Assembly (NCBI GenBank): GCA_903927345.1
Contig: CAIYMO010000053.1
Span: 62,001 to 126,000, forward strand
Direction of reading: 5' to 3'
Source: an uncultured Armatimonadota bacterium
GTDB lineage: Bacteria; Armatimonadota; Fimbriimonadia; Fimbriimonadales; Fimbriimonadaceae
Length of the DNA stretch: 64,000 nucleotides
Of this stretch, positions 1 through 7,775 are shown in pieces; within the stretch, counting starts at the first letter, position 1; the number at the start of each line of letters is the position of its first letter. A program made the position numbers and the translations under genes. Below the pieces are notes generated by a model that ran no database searches, had not been told where the DNA came from, and was given only the letters and a program-made list of their open reading frames with translations.

Positions 1-314
1 ACACAGATCAAGGTCGTCGGAGCAAATCGGAAAGGCAGTCTGGTGCCACATGTTTTTTGAATAACATGCTCCAACATCTTTAACGTAATGGTGTAATCCG
101 CGATGACCCCGTCCTTCATCGGACGCACAGCGCGGATGTTCGTCGGAGTTCGCCCGAGCATCTCACGCGCATCGTTTCCTACAGCGAGAATCTTGCCGGT
201 GGTAATGCTCTCGGCGACAACAGTAGGCTCGGAAAGCACAATCCCTTTTCCACGCCGGTAGACCAAAAGGTTCGCGGTTCCAAGGTCAATGCCTAACTGG
301 GGAACAAATCTCAA
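1..314 (-). CDS. mreB: MreB rod-shape-determining protein (N-terminal part, cut by window edge)
   Basis: Bacterial actin homologue that organises the elongasome under the inner membrane. The visible 104 codons read [19 protein letters not shown] and continue with [25 protein letters not shown] and [11 protein letters not shown]. These are the phosphate-1 loop (GIDLGTAN) and following MreB signatures at the usual N-terminal positions. The start is TTG at 314; no ATG lies upstream in frame before murA ends. The gene sits 20 bases downstream of murA, so the two are probably co-transcribed, joining precursor synthesis to wall placement. The C-terminal two thirds lie outside the window. Identification is firm; the TTG start is the best available. 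Confidence 0.93.
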   Translation of the reverse strand, partial: MRFVPQLGIDLGTANLLVYRRGKGIVLSEPTVVAESITTGKILAVGNDAREMLGRTPTNIRAVRPMKDGVIADYTITLKMLEHVIQKTCGTRLPFRFAPTTLIC

Positions 315-334
315 CTTAACCTAAGGTTACCTTT

Positions 335-1591
335 CTAACTGTCTTGAACTCGCGAGGCATCAGCTCCCAGTTCAGTCAATTTTCGCTCGATCGAGTCATA
401 GCCTCGATCAATCCAATGGATGTTCTGAACAAGAGTTTCGCCCTCGGCAACCAAACCTGCCAAGCAGAGCGCGGCGCCGGCCCGAAGGTCACTCGCCTGC
501 ACCTTTGCACCCCGAAGCTTATCTACGCCAACGATGAACGCAGACCGACCTTCCTGTCGGATGTTCGCTCCCATTCGGCTGAGCTCCGGCAAGTGGCCCG
601 TTCTCGACTCATAAATTGTCTCTTCAACCACCGATGCACCATTTGCAACGCAAAGTGCGGCTGCCATCGGCTGCTGAACATCTGTCGGGAATCCGGGATG
701 AGGCATCGTCTTGATGTTGACCCCGTTCAACCGGTTAGGAGCATTGACGGTCACCGAAGTCTCCGTGGTCTCAACCTCAGCTCCTGCCTCGCGAAGCTTG
801 TTAACAACGGCCGTCTGATCGTCGGCGTTGATTTCCTTAACCGTAACATTCCCACCGGTCATCGCACCCGCAATCAAGAACGTTCCCGCCTGAATTCTGT
901 CGGCCGGAATCTTGTATTCCGAACCACCAAGTTGCTCAACGCCCTCAATTGTGATGAGCGAGGACCCTTGTCCGGAAATCTTCGCCCCCAAAGAAGTGAG
1001 AAACTCGGCCAGAGCGACAATCTCAGGCTCCATAGCCGCATTTTGAATGGTTGTTACGCCCCTCGCCATACTTGCGGCGCACATAATGTGCTGCGTCGCA
1101 CCTGCGCTCGGCATGTCCAAATAAACTTCTGATCCACGAAGCACTCCTGCAGAAGCCTCGTAAACCCCGCCATCTAGCTCAACTTTCGCTCCGAGAGCAT
1201 GAAGTCCTTTCAGGTGAAGGTCAACCGGTCGAGCTCCTATTTTGCACCCGCCAGGAGCCGCCATCCTAAGAGAGCCAACCCGGGCGACGAGTGGTCCAAG
1301 CATGTAAAAAGATGTCCGGATAAGGCGAACCATGTCCTCGTCGGGCTCTGCAGAGTGTAATTCGGAACAGTCGATTCGCAAATCGCTACCCTGCCACTCG
1401 GCCTTTGCGCCAAACGACTCGAGAAGTTGAACTTTGATCTGTGTGTCGCTAATGACCGGAACGTTTCGAATCAAAACCGGTGTCTGAGCCAAAGGAACCG
1501 CTGACAGAACAGCTAGGGCGATATTCTTACTCCCAGCAACCTCAATGACTCCCGAGAGCCGCTTCCCACCCTTTATCAATAATGCATCCAT
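335..1591 (-). CDS. murA: UDP-N-acetylglucosamine 1-carboxyvinyltransferase MurA
   Basis: Cytoplasmic enzyme that transfers enolpyruvate from PEP to UDP-GlcNAc, the first committed step of peptidoglycan synthesis. The 418 residues match the usual length. K22-N23 (GSKN), RTSFYMLGPL at 92-101 and GGCKIGARPVDLH at 114-126 are visible. The PEP-adduct cysteine is C116, so this is the classical Cys form expected to react with fosfomycin (family knowledge), not the Asp variant. The start ATG at 1591 has a purine-rich AAGGAAGGG about 14 bases upstream, and a TAAAAT lies about 45 bases further, so this gene appears to carry a leader. mreB follows on the same strand. Confidence 0.97.
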   Translation of the reverse strand: MDALLIKGGKRLSGVIEVAGSKNIALAVLSAVPLAQTPVLIRNVPVISDTQIKVQLLESFGAKAEWQGSDLRIDCSELHSAEPDEDMVRLIRTSFYMLGPLVARVGSLRMAAPGGCKIGARPVDLHLKGLHALGAKVELDGGVYEASAGVLRGSEVYLDMPSAGATQHIMCAASMARGVTTIQNAAMEPEIVALAEFLTSLGAKISGQGSSLITIEGVEQLGGSEYKIPADRIQAGTFLIAGAMTGGNVTVKEINADDQTAVVNKLREAGAEVETTETSVTVNAPNRLNGVNIKTMPHPGFPTDVQQPMAAALCVANGASVVEETIYESRTGHLPELSRMGANIRQEGRSAFIVGVDKLRGAKVQASDLRAGAALCLAGLVAEGETLVQNIHWIDRGYDSIERKLTELGADASRVQDS

Positions 1592-1672
1592 GAGCTAGAT
1601 CCGACCCTTCCTTGGGGATCATTTAAGCTCCAAATTTTACCCCGGAGCCAGTATCTCTACAAGGAAAACTTA

Positions 1673-2215
1673 TTACGATGCAAGGGGCATGGATTGCAAC
1701 TCGGGGAAATACGGCAGAAAATCTCGCCATTCATCTCGTCCCTGCGCCTTCACATAGGTCGGCAAGGATAGATAAGGGACAAATGAAGGTCGTTTTGGCT
1801 TCCGCGCCAACTTCATATTTGCCTGCTGAGGAGTCTTATCCGCCTTTTTCAAATTACATCGACGGCAACAAGCCACCAAGTTGTCCCAAGTGTGCGGCCC
1901 ACCTACCCAACGAGGCACAACATGATCAATTGTCATTTCTTTAGCTCGAACTCCACAGTACTGGCAAGTGTGGTTATCCCTGGCAAGCACCGCGTGTCTC
2001 GATAACTTCAACTGAGGATGCGGGCGCCGGACCAAATACTTCATGCGCAACACCGCCGGCGAATCAACCTGGCCATGAGTCGTCAAAATCGGCTCATCGC
2101 GTTGAACGAGGACGTCTGCTTTACCAAGCATGAGGAGAGCCATCGCACGACGAGCGTGACAAACATTTAAGGGCTCATAGTTGCTGTTAAGAACAAGGAC
2201 TTCTTGGATTGCCAT
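1673..2215 (-). CDS. HNH endonuclease domain protein
   Basis: A 180-residue protein of the widespread stand-alone bacterial HNH family. The nuclease core is visible at about residues 82-125: CQYCG (first zinc knuckle), TIDHVVPRWVGG (catalytic DHV with the HNH His), then WDNLVACCRRCNLKKAD (second knuckle and terminal N). The first 75 residues (VLVLNSNYEPLNV...) are the typical extra N-terminal region of this family, whose cellular role is not established. It lies between the murA transcript and a 423-base non-coding region, with no restriction or toxin partner beside it. The start ATG at 2215 has no clear Shine-Dalgarno sequence. Confidence 0.85.
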   Translation of the reverse strand: MAIQEVLVLNSNYEPLNVCHARRAMALLMLGKADVLVQRDEPILTTHGQVDSPAVLRMKYLVRRPHPQLKLSRHAVLARDNHTCQYCGVRAKEMTIDHVVPRWVGGPHTWDNLVACCRRCNLKKADKTPQQANMKLARKPKRPSFVPYLSLPTYVKAQGRDEWRDFLPYFPELQSMPLAS

Positions 2216-2638
2216 CTTAATTCACTTTTCGCAAGCTAAAACGCACACAGCCCAGCACGAATCGTGCTGGGCTGTGTTGTTGTTGGTCGAAACAGAACCG
2301 GCGATCCGTATCGCCCTGTCCCGCCATACATGTGGCGGAACCATCACCCTAGTCCCGATAGCTCCCAACATCATCTTGCTACTCTTGTTTGACGGTTCTC
2401 CAAAGGGAAACGGCGCAACAATCCAATGGGTTTTTGGTCTGCTTTAACAACTTCTAAACAATTGAATTTTGGAAACTGCTGCCCTGCTCAAATTCAATCC
2501 GAGCTATCCCTAAACAAATCTAGGGTCCCAATCGGTAAAGACACGTCTCAATTGTCTGTGAGGAATACCGGTTTCAGTTACCAGCTACACTCCTTACTAG
2601 GTAACTAGCCCCACCTCTTAGGGAAAACCAAGAGTGTC
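2216..2638. other. 423-base non-coding region with hairpins
   Basis: No open frame here looks like a protein. Besides the strong hairpin at 2245-2277 there are two smaller inverted repeats: CCGCCA/TGGCGG around a 6-base loop near 2322-2339, and GTTACC/GGTAAC at 2577-2582 and 2600-2605, just before the 91-residue gene. I could not match the stretch to tRNA, tmRNA, SRP RNA, RNase P RNA or a known riboswitch. It probably holds the promoter and leader of the 2639 gene and the terminator of one or both flanking transcripts. Confidence 0.5.
2245..2277. terminator. 16-bp perfect inverted repeat, probable terminator
   Basis: Left arm 2245-2260 and right arm 2262-2277 are perfect complements, giving a very stable GC-rich stem with a minimal loop. 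On the plus strand it is followed by TGTTGTTGG, and on the minus strand by GCGTTTTAG. Neither is an ideal U-tract, so it may act weakly in both directions: ending read-through from folC on the minus strand, or shielding the downstream gene. Confidence 0.55.
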
Positions 2639-2914
2639 ATGGTAGATCAGAACGACTTTCGAGGACAACGAATCGCACGAGCAGAGTTTGCAAGGCGTGG
2701 AATTGATATCTCTCGCTCAGATCTGTATGTCATGCACGGGGTGCTCTATATGCGAGGCGAAGTTAAGCCAATGCCGAATGCCACCTTTGTTGACATGAAC
2801 GCAGAGATGGGCCTTGTAACCAAAATTCTTCGCCAACGACCTGAGATACGCGATCTCGTTCTCGAGGTCAAACACGCCGGCGTCGCTACGGAAGCGATCG
2901 AAGTAGCCGCATGA
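2639..2914 (+). CDS. Small conserved-looking protein of unknown function
   Basis: A 91-residue soluble protein, about 10 kDa, with no signal peptide or membrane segment. The central part (DLYVMHGVLYMRGEV, residues 28-42) followed by an amphipathic helix and RPEIRDLVLEVKH resembles the beta-hairpin/helix arrangement of BON-like or secretion-associated small domains, but similarity is too weak for a family name. Codon use matches neighbouring genes, which supports a real gene. Its last 29 bases overlap the end of folC in convergent orientation. There is no good ribosome-binding site before ATG 2639. Function unknown. Confidence 0.6.
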   Translation: MVDQNDFRGQRIARAEFARRGIDISRSDLYVMHGVLYMRGEVKPMPNATFVDMNAEMGLVTKILRQRPEIRDLVLEVKHAGVATEAIEVAA

Positions 2915-4154
2915 TTTCACCAACCGCATAAAAACTCCCCGAAACGAGGTACCCCTCCGTATCCTCGGCACAGTCGGCCGCCTCTATGGCGGCCGCTGTG
3001 CTGTCAAAGGTTCTCGTTTTCAGCCCCATCGAATCCAACATAGCAGCAAGAGCAGACGGAGTCATTGAGCGAGGATTGTCAACCGGCACGACCCAGAACT
3101 CACGAACAAACTGACTCAGAGTGGGATAGAACTCCTCGGGGCTATGCCCTTGAAGCATTCCGGTAAGACAGATCAAATCCTTCTTTCGGTCCTGTACCAA
3201 CATCTCCGCCAAAACCAGAGCTGAATCTGGGTTATGGGCGCCATCCAAAATCCACTCCTGATCGTGACGGCTAATGCGCTGATAGCGACCCGGGATTGTT
3301 GCCGTCGAAAATCCAAGCTGAACCGCCTGCGGATTCCGCACTGCCCCCGCCAGCTCGAGCGCTGCGTAAGCCACGGCTGCATTGTGCTGTTGAACCAGTC
3401 CAAACAAACTCGGCTCTACCAGAATCTCTGACTGAGGAGTCGTAACTCTCACTTTGCCGCTCGGTTGAACTTCGTAGCGAACCTCAAACCCGACCCGCCA
3501 CAACGGTGCCCCAACCTCCGACGCCCGAGCTTCGATCACACGAAGTACTTCCGGTGAAACCTCGCCCACGATTCCTGGGCGACCCGGTTTCAAGATTCCT
3601 GCCTTTTCAAATGCAATCTCTTCAACCGTGTTCCCAAGAATCTGGACGTGATCGAGACCAATGCTCACAATCGCTGAGCTCACCGGGGTGATGACATTCG
3701 TCGCATCCAGTCGACCACCTAAGCCAACTTCCAGAGCGACATACTCGCACTCCGCCCGCTTCCAGCACTCAAGACCAATCGCAGTCTTAAACTCAAACTC
3801 CGTAACCCCACCAAACTCGGTCTCGCTCAGACTCTCCCCGATAGGTCTCAGATACTCGGTGATCTCGGCCAGCAGCTGTGGAGATATCATCTCCCGCCCA
3901 ATTTGAACTCTCTCCCTTGGATCGACAACATAGGGACTAAAGAAAGACCCTGGACGCAGGCCCTGTTCAGTCAGCGCGCTTTGAATCATCGCCGTGGTTG
4001 AGCCCTTACCATTGGTCCCCGCAACATGGATGAACTTCTGATCCGATGGTAATAGCGAAGCCCTTCGAGCGAACTCCTCCATGCGGTCCAGCCCAAGCCG
4101 CCAACCACGCGGGGCGAGGCTCGAAATATAGTCAAGCGCTTCTTGATATGTCAT
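2886..4154 (-). CDS. folC: Folylpolyglutamate synthase / dihydrofolate synthase FolC
   Basis: Mur-ligase-family enzyme that adds glutamate to dihydropteroate or folate in the cytoplasm. In 422 residues it shows the P-loop HVAGTNGKGSTT near residues 43-54, LEVGLGGRLDATNVI, the SIGLDHVQILGNT strand with its catalytic His, the FEKAGI segment holding the carbamylated-lysine region, and ILDGAHNPDS opening the C-terminal domain. It is the last gene of a four-gene coupled operon: its ATG overlaps the stop of the small membrane protein as ATGA. Whether it is bifunctional (DHFS and FPGS) cannot be told from sequence alone. Confidence 0.95.
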   Translation of the reverse strand: MTYQEALDYISSLAPRGWRLGLDRMEEFARRASLLPSDQKFIHVAGTNGKGSTTAMIQSALTEQGLRPGSFFSPYVVDPRERVQIGREMISPQLLAEITEYLRPIGESLSETEFGGVTEFEFKTAIGLECWKRAECEYVALEVGLGGRLDATNVITPVSSAIVSIGLDHVQILGNTVEEIAFEKAGILKPGRPGIVGEVSPEVLRVIEARASEVGAPLWRVGFEVRYEVQPSGKVRVTTPQSEILVEPSLFGLVQQHNAAVAYAALELAGAVRNPQAVQLGFSTATIPGRYQRISRHDQEWILDGAHNPDSALVLAEMLVQDRKKDLICLTGMLQGHSPEEFYPTLSQFVREFWVVPVDNPRSMTPSALAAMLDSMGLKTRTFDSTAAAIEAADCAEDTEGYLVSGSFYAVGEIMRLLRSLP

Positions 4155-4372
4155 CGACCGCGCCGAGCTTGCTCCTCATCCATCAACTTGTTAAGCCACA
4201 CAAAGCCGCCGACAACCGCTGCCAAGAGCGCCGCCGCAACCAAAACCTCACCAGGCCGAACCATTTGCAAAACTCGACGCCCTTGAGGGGAAAACTGCGC
4301 GAAGATAGCGATAAAGACCCCGAGCGCTGCCATGGATCCGTAGAGCACGCCAAAGAGCTTCCATCCTCTCAA
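4151..4372 (-). CDS. Small two-helix membrane protein
   Basis: A 73-residue protein with two hydrophobic segments, about residues 5-25 (LFGVLYGSMAALGVFIAIFA) and 43-60 (VLVAAALLAAVVGGFVWL), and a charged C-terminal tail (EEQARRGR). It is joined by ATGA overlaps to mnmG upstream and folC downstream, so it is translated with them. I recognise no family. The tight coupling in a conserved-looking operon argues that it is real. Confidence 0.7.
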   Translation of the reverse strand: MRGWKLFGVLYGSMAALGVFIAIFAQFSPQGRRVLQMVRPGEVLVAAALLAAVVGGFVWLNKLMDEEQARRGR

Positions 4373-6252
4373 ACCTTGCCACCTACTCGCCCCCGTAAGT
4401 AGCCAATCAGGAGCGCAATATCCGTCGGACGAACACCAGGAATCCGCGATGCCTGGCCCACCGTTGTCGGCCTAATTCGGCTCAGCTTCTCCTTACTTTC
4501 AAAGCTCAAACTATTCACTGTCTCGTAATCCCAATCACTCGGGATTCGCAGTTCGTCGAGCTTTTGCGCCTTCTCCGCCATCCGCTTCTGCTGAACCACG
4601 TAGCCACTATAAAGTGCCTGGAGTTGAATCTGCTCGCGCGCCTCGCCGGTTGCCGGAATTCCCAAGTCGACTCCCAACTTAGAGGCAATCTCCTCGACCT
4701 TCTCCAGCCCTACTTCCGGACGTCGCATCAAGTCAAACAGAGAAGTCTTCTGCTTTGAGGCGTTAAGCCCCAGCTCGCCAAAAAGCGCCTCATCGGCAAT
4801 CGAAACGAAGTTAGATTCGAGCGCAAACAACCCTTTCTGAATCACTCCCTGCTTCGCCTCAAATCTCTCCCAGCGGGCGTCATCGCATAAACCTACCGTC
4901 CGACTGATTGGCGTCAGGCGCTCGTCCGCATTGTCATGGCGAAGCAACAACCGATGCTCGGCTCGAGCGGTCAACATCCGATAAGGGTCCTCGACTCCCT
5001 TCGTTGTTAAGTCATCCACCATCACGCCGATGAAACTATTCGTGCGCGCAAACTCCACCGGCTCATCCTCACGAGCCCACCGCGCCGCATTGATCCCTGC
5101 AACAATCCCCTGCCCCGCCGCTTCCTCATAGCCGCTCGTTCCATTCAGCTGACCCGCAAGAAACAGTCCCGGGCACAGCTTGGACATCAGTTGTGGCGAT
5201 AGCTGCAACGGATCAGCCATGTCGTACTCCACCGCGTACCCGGGTCGAAGCATCACCATATTCTCAAGCCCCGGCATGGTGCGAAGCAACTCTTCCTGCA
5301 CCCAAGCCGAAAGCGATGTCGAAACACCCTGGACATAAACGTCCTCCCCGTTCCAAGTCTCCTGTTCAAGAAACACTGGGTGCGAGTCTTTGTCTGCAAA
5401 CCGAACGATCTTGTCCTCGATGCTCGGACAATAGCGAGGTCCAATTCCCTCAATCTGCCCGCTAAACATTGCGCTTTCTTGAAGGTTATTCTGGATTACC
5501 TCATGCGTCCGCACATTCGTGTGCGTCTGCCAGCAAGGCAATAGCGCCCGTTCGGGGAACGAATGATCATGCAGGAAACTCATCGCCCCCGCGTCCTCTT
5601 CACTCTCCATCACTTCGGTCTTAGAGAAATCGATTGAAGACAACGCGATTCGAGGTGTGGTCCCCGTCTTGAACCGTCGCAGTCGAACACCCAGTGAAGC
5701 AAGCGATCCTGACAAACCAACCGCCGCCGCATCACCGTGCCGAGCCGCAACCGTCTGCTTCTTTCCTTCGTGACACAAACCATTCAAAAATGTTCCCGTC
5801 GTCAAAACTACCGAACGAGCTTCGATAACCGAACCATCGGACAACTCAACGCCCTTCACTCCGAGGTCGGTCCACAGCACTCGCTCAACCGCGGCCTCCA
5901 TGACTGTCAATCCGTTTTGCCTGGCAAAGACGTCCTGCATCAGAACTGGATACAGATCCTTGCAGACATGGGCTCGCAACGTCTGAACCGCCGGTCCCTT
6001 CCCGGTCCCAACGCGCCGAATATGAGTGAGCGCATAGTCAGTGGTAATCCCCATCTGCCCGCCAAGCGCATCCACCTCCCGAGCGATATGCCCCTTCGCC
6101 GGACCACCGATTGAGCAGTTGCAAGGCAAGTGTCCAATGCGATCCTTACGCATCGTCACACAAAGGGTTGAAAGCCCCATCCGGGCCGAAGCAAGTGCCG
6201 CCTCAATCCCCGCGTGGCCCGCGCCCACAACAATCACATCGAATCGGGTCAT
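4369..6252 (-). CDS. mnmG: tRNA uridine-5-carboxymethylaminomethyl modification enzyme MnmG (GidA)
   Basis: FAD- and folate-dependent half of the MnmE-MnmG complex that makes cmnm5U34 in tRNAs. The N-terminal dinucleotide fold VVGAGHAGIEAALA, the CNCSIGGPAKGHIAREVDALGG signature and LTTGTFLNG are present, and the roughly 627 residues match the family. I place the start at ATG 6252 rather than the in-frame GTG 6258: ATG is preceded by GAGAGG at good spacing, and its ATGA overlaps the stop of the upstream methionine sulfoxide reductase. The C-terminal MnmE-binding region with RIRPTTVGQASRIPG is intact. mnmE is not in the window. The use of methylene-THF by MnmG gives a rationale for sitting with folC. 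Confidence 0.96.
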   Translation of the reverse strand: MTRFDVIVVGAGHAGIEAALASARMGLSTLCVTMRKDRIGHLPCNCSIGGPAKGHIAREVDALGGQMGITTDYALTHIRRVGTGKGPAVQTLRAHVCKDLYPVLMQDVFARQNGLTVMEAAVERVLWTDLGVKGVELSDGSVIEARSVVLTTGTFLNGLCHEGKKQTVAARHGDAAAVGLSGSLASLGVRLRRFKTGTTPRIALSSIDFSKTEVMESEEDAGAMSFLHDHSFPERALLPCWQTHTNVRTHEVIQNNLQESAMFSGQIEGIGPRYCPSIEDKIVRFADKDSHPVFLEQETWNGEDVYVQGVSTSLSAWVQEELLRTMPGLENMVMLRPGYAVEYDMADPLQLSPQLMSKLCPGLFLAGQLNGTSGYEEAAGQGIVAGINAARWAREDEPVEFARTNSFIGVMVDDLTTKGVEDPYRMLTARAEHRLLLRHDNADERLTPISRTVGLCDDARWERFEAKQGVIQKGLFALESNFVSIADEALFGELGLNASKQKTSLFDLMRRPEVGLEKVEEIASKLGVDLGIPATGEAREQIQLQALYSGYVVQQKRMAEKAQKLDELRIPSDWDYETVNSLSFESKEKLSRIRPTTVGQASRIPGVRPTDIALLIGYLRGRVGGKV

Positions 6253-6701
6253 TCCCACCTCTCCGCCAAAATCTCGCCAAGCGAAGTCAAAAGTGCCTCG
6301 TCCGAAGAATCAAACGCACCAACGGTGTGTCCATCGATATCGATCTGGCCCAGTACCTCACCATCGCGTCGAATCAACACAACTATCTCGGATCGGGTCT
6401 GCATAGAGCAAGCCAAATAATTCGACAACTCCCGGACGTCATCAATAACTTGATTGGCATCCTCTGCTACGGCGGTCCCACAAACTCCCCGTCCAACTGG
6501 AATGTGTGTGTGGTCCGTCTCCGCGCCAACATAGGCGTCCAAAACCAACGTATCTCCTTCAAGCCGGTATATCCCGCTCCAGTTGTAAGTCTCCAAGGCG
6601 TCCAGTTGCTGCATCGCAAACATCCGCAACTCGAAGCCCGAACAATCCGAGCCCTTCACCGCATCCAGAATCGAATCTGCAACTTCGTCTAAAACCACCA
6701 C
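6249..6701 (-). CDS. GAF-domain free methionine-(R)-sulfoxide reductase (fRMsr type)
   Basis: A 150-residue single GAF domain. WSGIYRLEGDTLVLDAYVG, IPVGRGVCGTAVAEDA and the segment YLACSMQTRSEIVV match the fRMsr family, in which the cysteine before xxxxSEIV is catalytic and the GVCGTA cysteine helps resolve it; both are present. The enzyme repairs oxidised free methionine with thioredoxin as reductant. It starts at GTG 6701 (or the next GTG, 6698), just behind a CATAAT box, so the transcript is nearly leaderless. First gene of the mnmG-folC operon. Confidence 0.85.
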   Translation of the reverse strand: MVVLDEVADSILDAVKGSDCSGFELRMFAMQQLDALETYNWSGIYRLEGDTLVLDAYVGAETDHTHIPVGRGVCGTAVAEDANQVIDDVRELSNYLACSMQTRSEIVVLIRRDGEVLGQIDIDGHTVGAFDSSDEALLTSLGEILAERWE

Positions 6702-6732
6702 TCTATTATGGCGTCTAGGAAGTTATCCGAAC

Positions 6733-7686
6733 TTAAAGCGTGACCCGCAAGCCAGTCCGCGCACTCTCCAAAGCCGCTTCTGCGACCCGAACCGCAGCTA
6801 CCGCATCCCTGAGTCCTACCGCCGCCGGACGTCCCTCTCGAATCGCCGTTACGAACTCCTTCATCTGCCCGAAGAACGGATCGTCATCCGGCATGAAGTG
6901 TCCATCAACGCGCCCCATCCCCCGGACTGTTCCGGTTGAGCGGGAATCCCACTGCAGCATCCCCTCGGACCCGCAGAACTCAAACGCCATCCCTGGATCG
7001 TCGGCATCCATCCAAGTTGACTCAACATGAGCAACCGCTCCTGAAGCCAGGGTAAGTGTCGCCAAGCCATAATCCGCGCCCGAACCTGTCTTCGCTCCTA
7101 CCGACCGAGCCACAACTTCAACCACCGGTCCAAACGTCCATAACAGGAAGTCGAAATCGTGAACGCCTAGGTCGATAAACACGCCACCAGACTTCGAGTG
7201 ATCCTCAAACCATCCGCGACCCGCGCCCGGAAGTCCGCCACCGCGCGACATCCGCAAAGCCGCTGGCAACCCAATCTCGCCCGCCTTCACGAGTTCATGG
7301 GCTCGCCGGTACATCGGGAACCATCGCAACACCTGACCCACTGTGCAAACCAGCTCGGGTTTTGCCGCCGAAGCCTCCGAAATCGGAACGGCGCCAGCAG
7401 CCGACAATGTGACCGGCTTCTCAACAAAAACGTGCTTGCCGGCCTTCAGCGCCGCAACTGCATACTCGGCGTGGAGATTGCTCGGTGTGACGACCGCGAT
7501 CGCGTCACTCTGATCCAAAAGCTGCTCAAACGACCCACAAGCAACCCCGCCAGACTCTCGAGCCATCGAATCTGCCGCCTCAGCCGACACATCAAAGGTT
7601 GCCACCGAAACATCCGACAACCGTCGCAAATGCCGCGCATGCACCCGCGCCAACCGTCCCGCCCCTACAAACCCAACCCTATTCAT
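6733..7686 (-). CDS. Gfo/Idh/MocA-family NAD(P)-dependent oxidoreductase
   Basis: A 317-residue two-domain dehydrogenase: Rossmann fold starting GFVGAGRLARVHARHL, the HVFVEKPVTLS motif (EKP, catalytic/nicotinamide region) near residues 90-100, and the GGVFIDLGVHDFDFLLW strand of the substrate domain with its conserved His. Such enzymes act on sugars, inositols or related polyols; the substrate cannot be read from this sequence. ATG 7686 lies six bases after a CATAAT box, suggesting a leaderless message. The stop lies 31 bases before the fRMsr gene, so transcription may run into that operon. Confidence 0.88.
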   Translation of the reverse strand: MNRVGFVGAGRLARVHARHLRRLSDVSVATFDVSAEAADSMARESGGVACGSFEQLLDQSDAIAVVTPSNLHAEYAVAALKAGKHVFVEKPVTLSAAGAVPISEASAAKPELVCTVGQVLRWFPMYRRAHELVKAGEIGLPAALRMSRGGGLPGAGRGWFEDHSKSGGVFIDLGVHDFDFLLWTFGPVVEVVARSVGAKTGSGADYGLATLTLASGAVAHVESTWMDADDPGMAFEFCGSEGMLQWDSRSTGTVRGMGRVDGHFMPDDDPFFGQMKEFVTAIREGRPAAVGLRDAVAAVRVAEAALESARTGLRVTL

Positions 7687-7692
7687 TTGCTA

Positions 7693-7698
7693 ATTATG
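7693..7698 (-). promoter_or_regulatory. -10 box six bases before the oxidoreductase start
   Basis: CATAAT on the minus strand, with exactly six bases to ATG 7686. No convincing -35 box. This is the same -10-to-start geometry as the near-consensus promoters at 12036, 43933 and 63516. Confidence 0.55.
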
Positions 7699-7758
7699 AC
7701 GAACTTTGAGCACTAAACGAGAAGACGTCTTTTCTACTCTTTCGTCGGCTCGGATGTG

Positions 7759-7764
7759 TAAAAT
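7759..7764 (+). promoter_or_regulatory. -10 box before the 686-residue gene
   Basis: TAAAAT, eleven bases before ATG 7776, in the divergent gap to the oxidoreductase. No clear -35. It would start transcription about five bases before the ATG and is the main argument for the long N-terminus of the downstream protein. Confidence 0.4.
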
Positions 7765-7775
7765 GCTTCCCAGAA

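Noticed and set aside
344-1132. 262-codon open frame on the plus strand over murA.
   Set aside because: Shadow of the conserved murA gene; unusual composition and no domain.
4369-6258. GTG 6258 as mnmG start.
   Set aside because: ATG 6252 has a better ribosome-binding site and gives the ATGA overlap seen at the other junctions of the operon.
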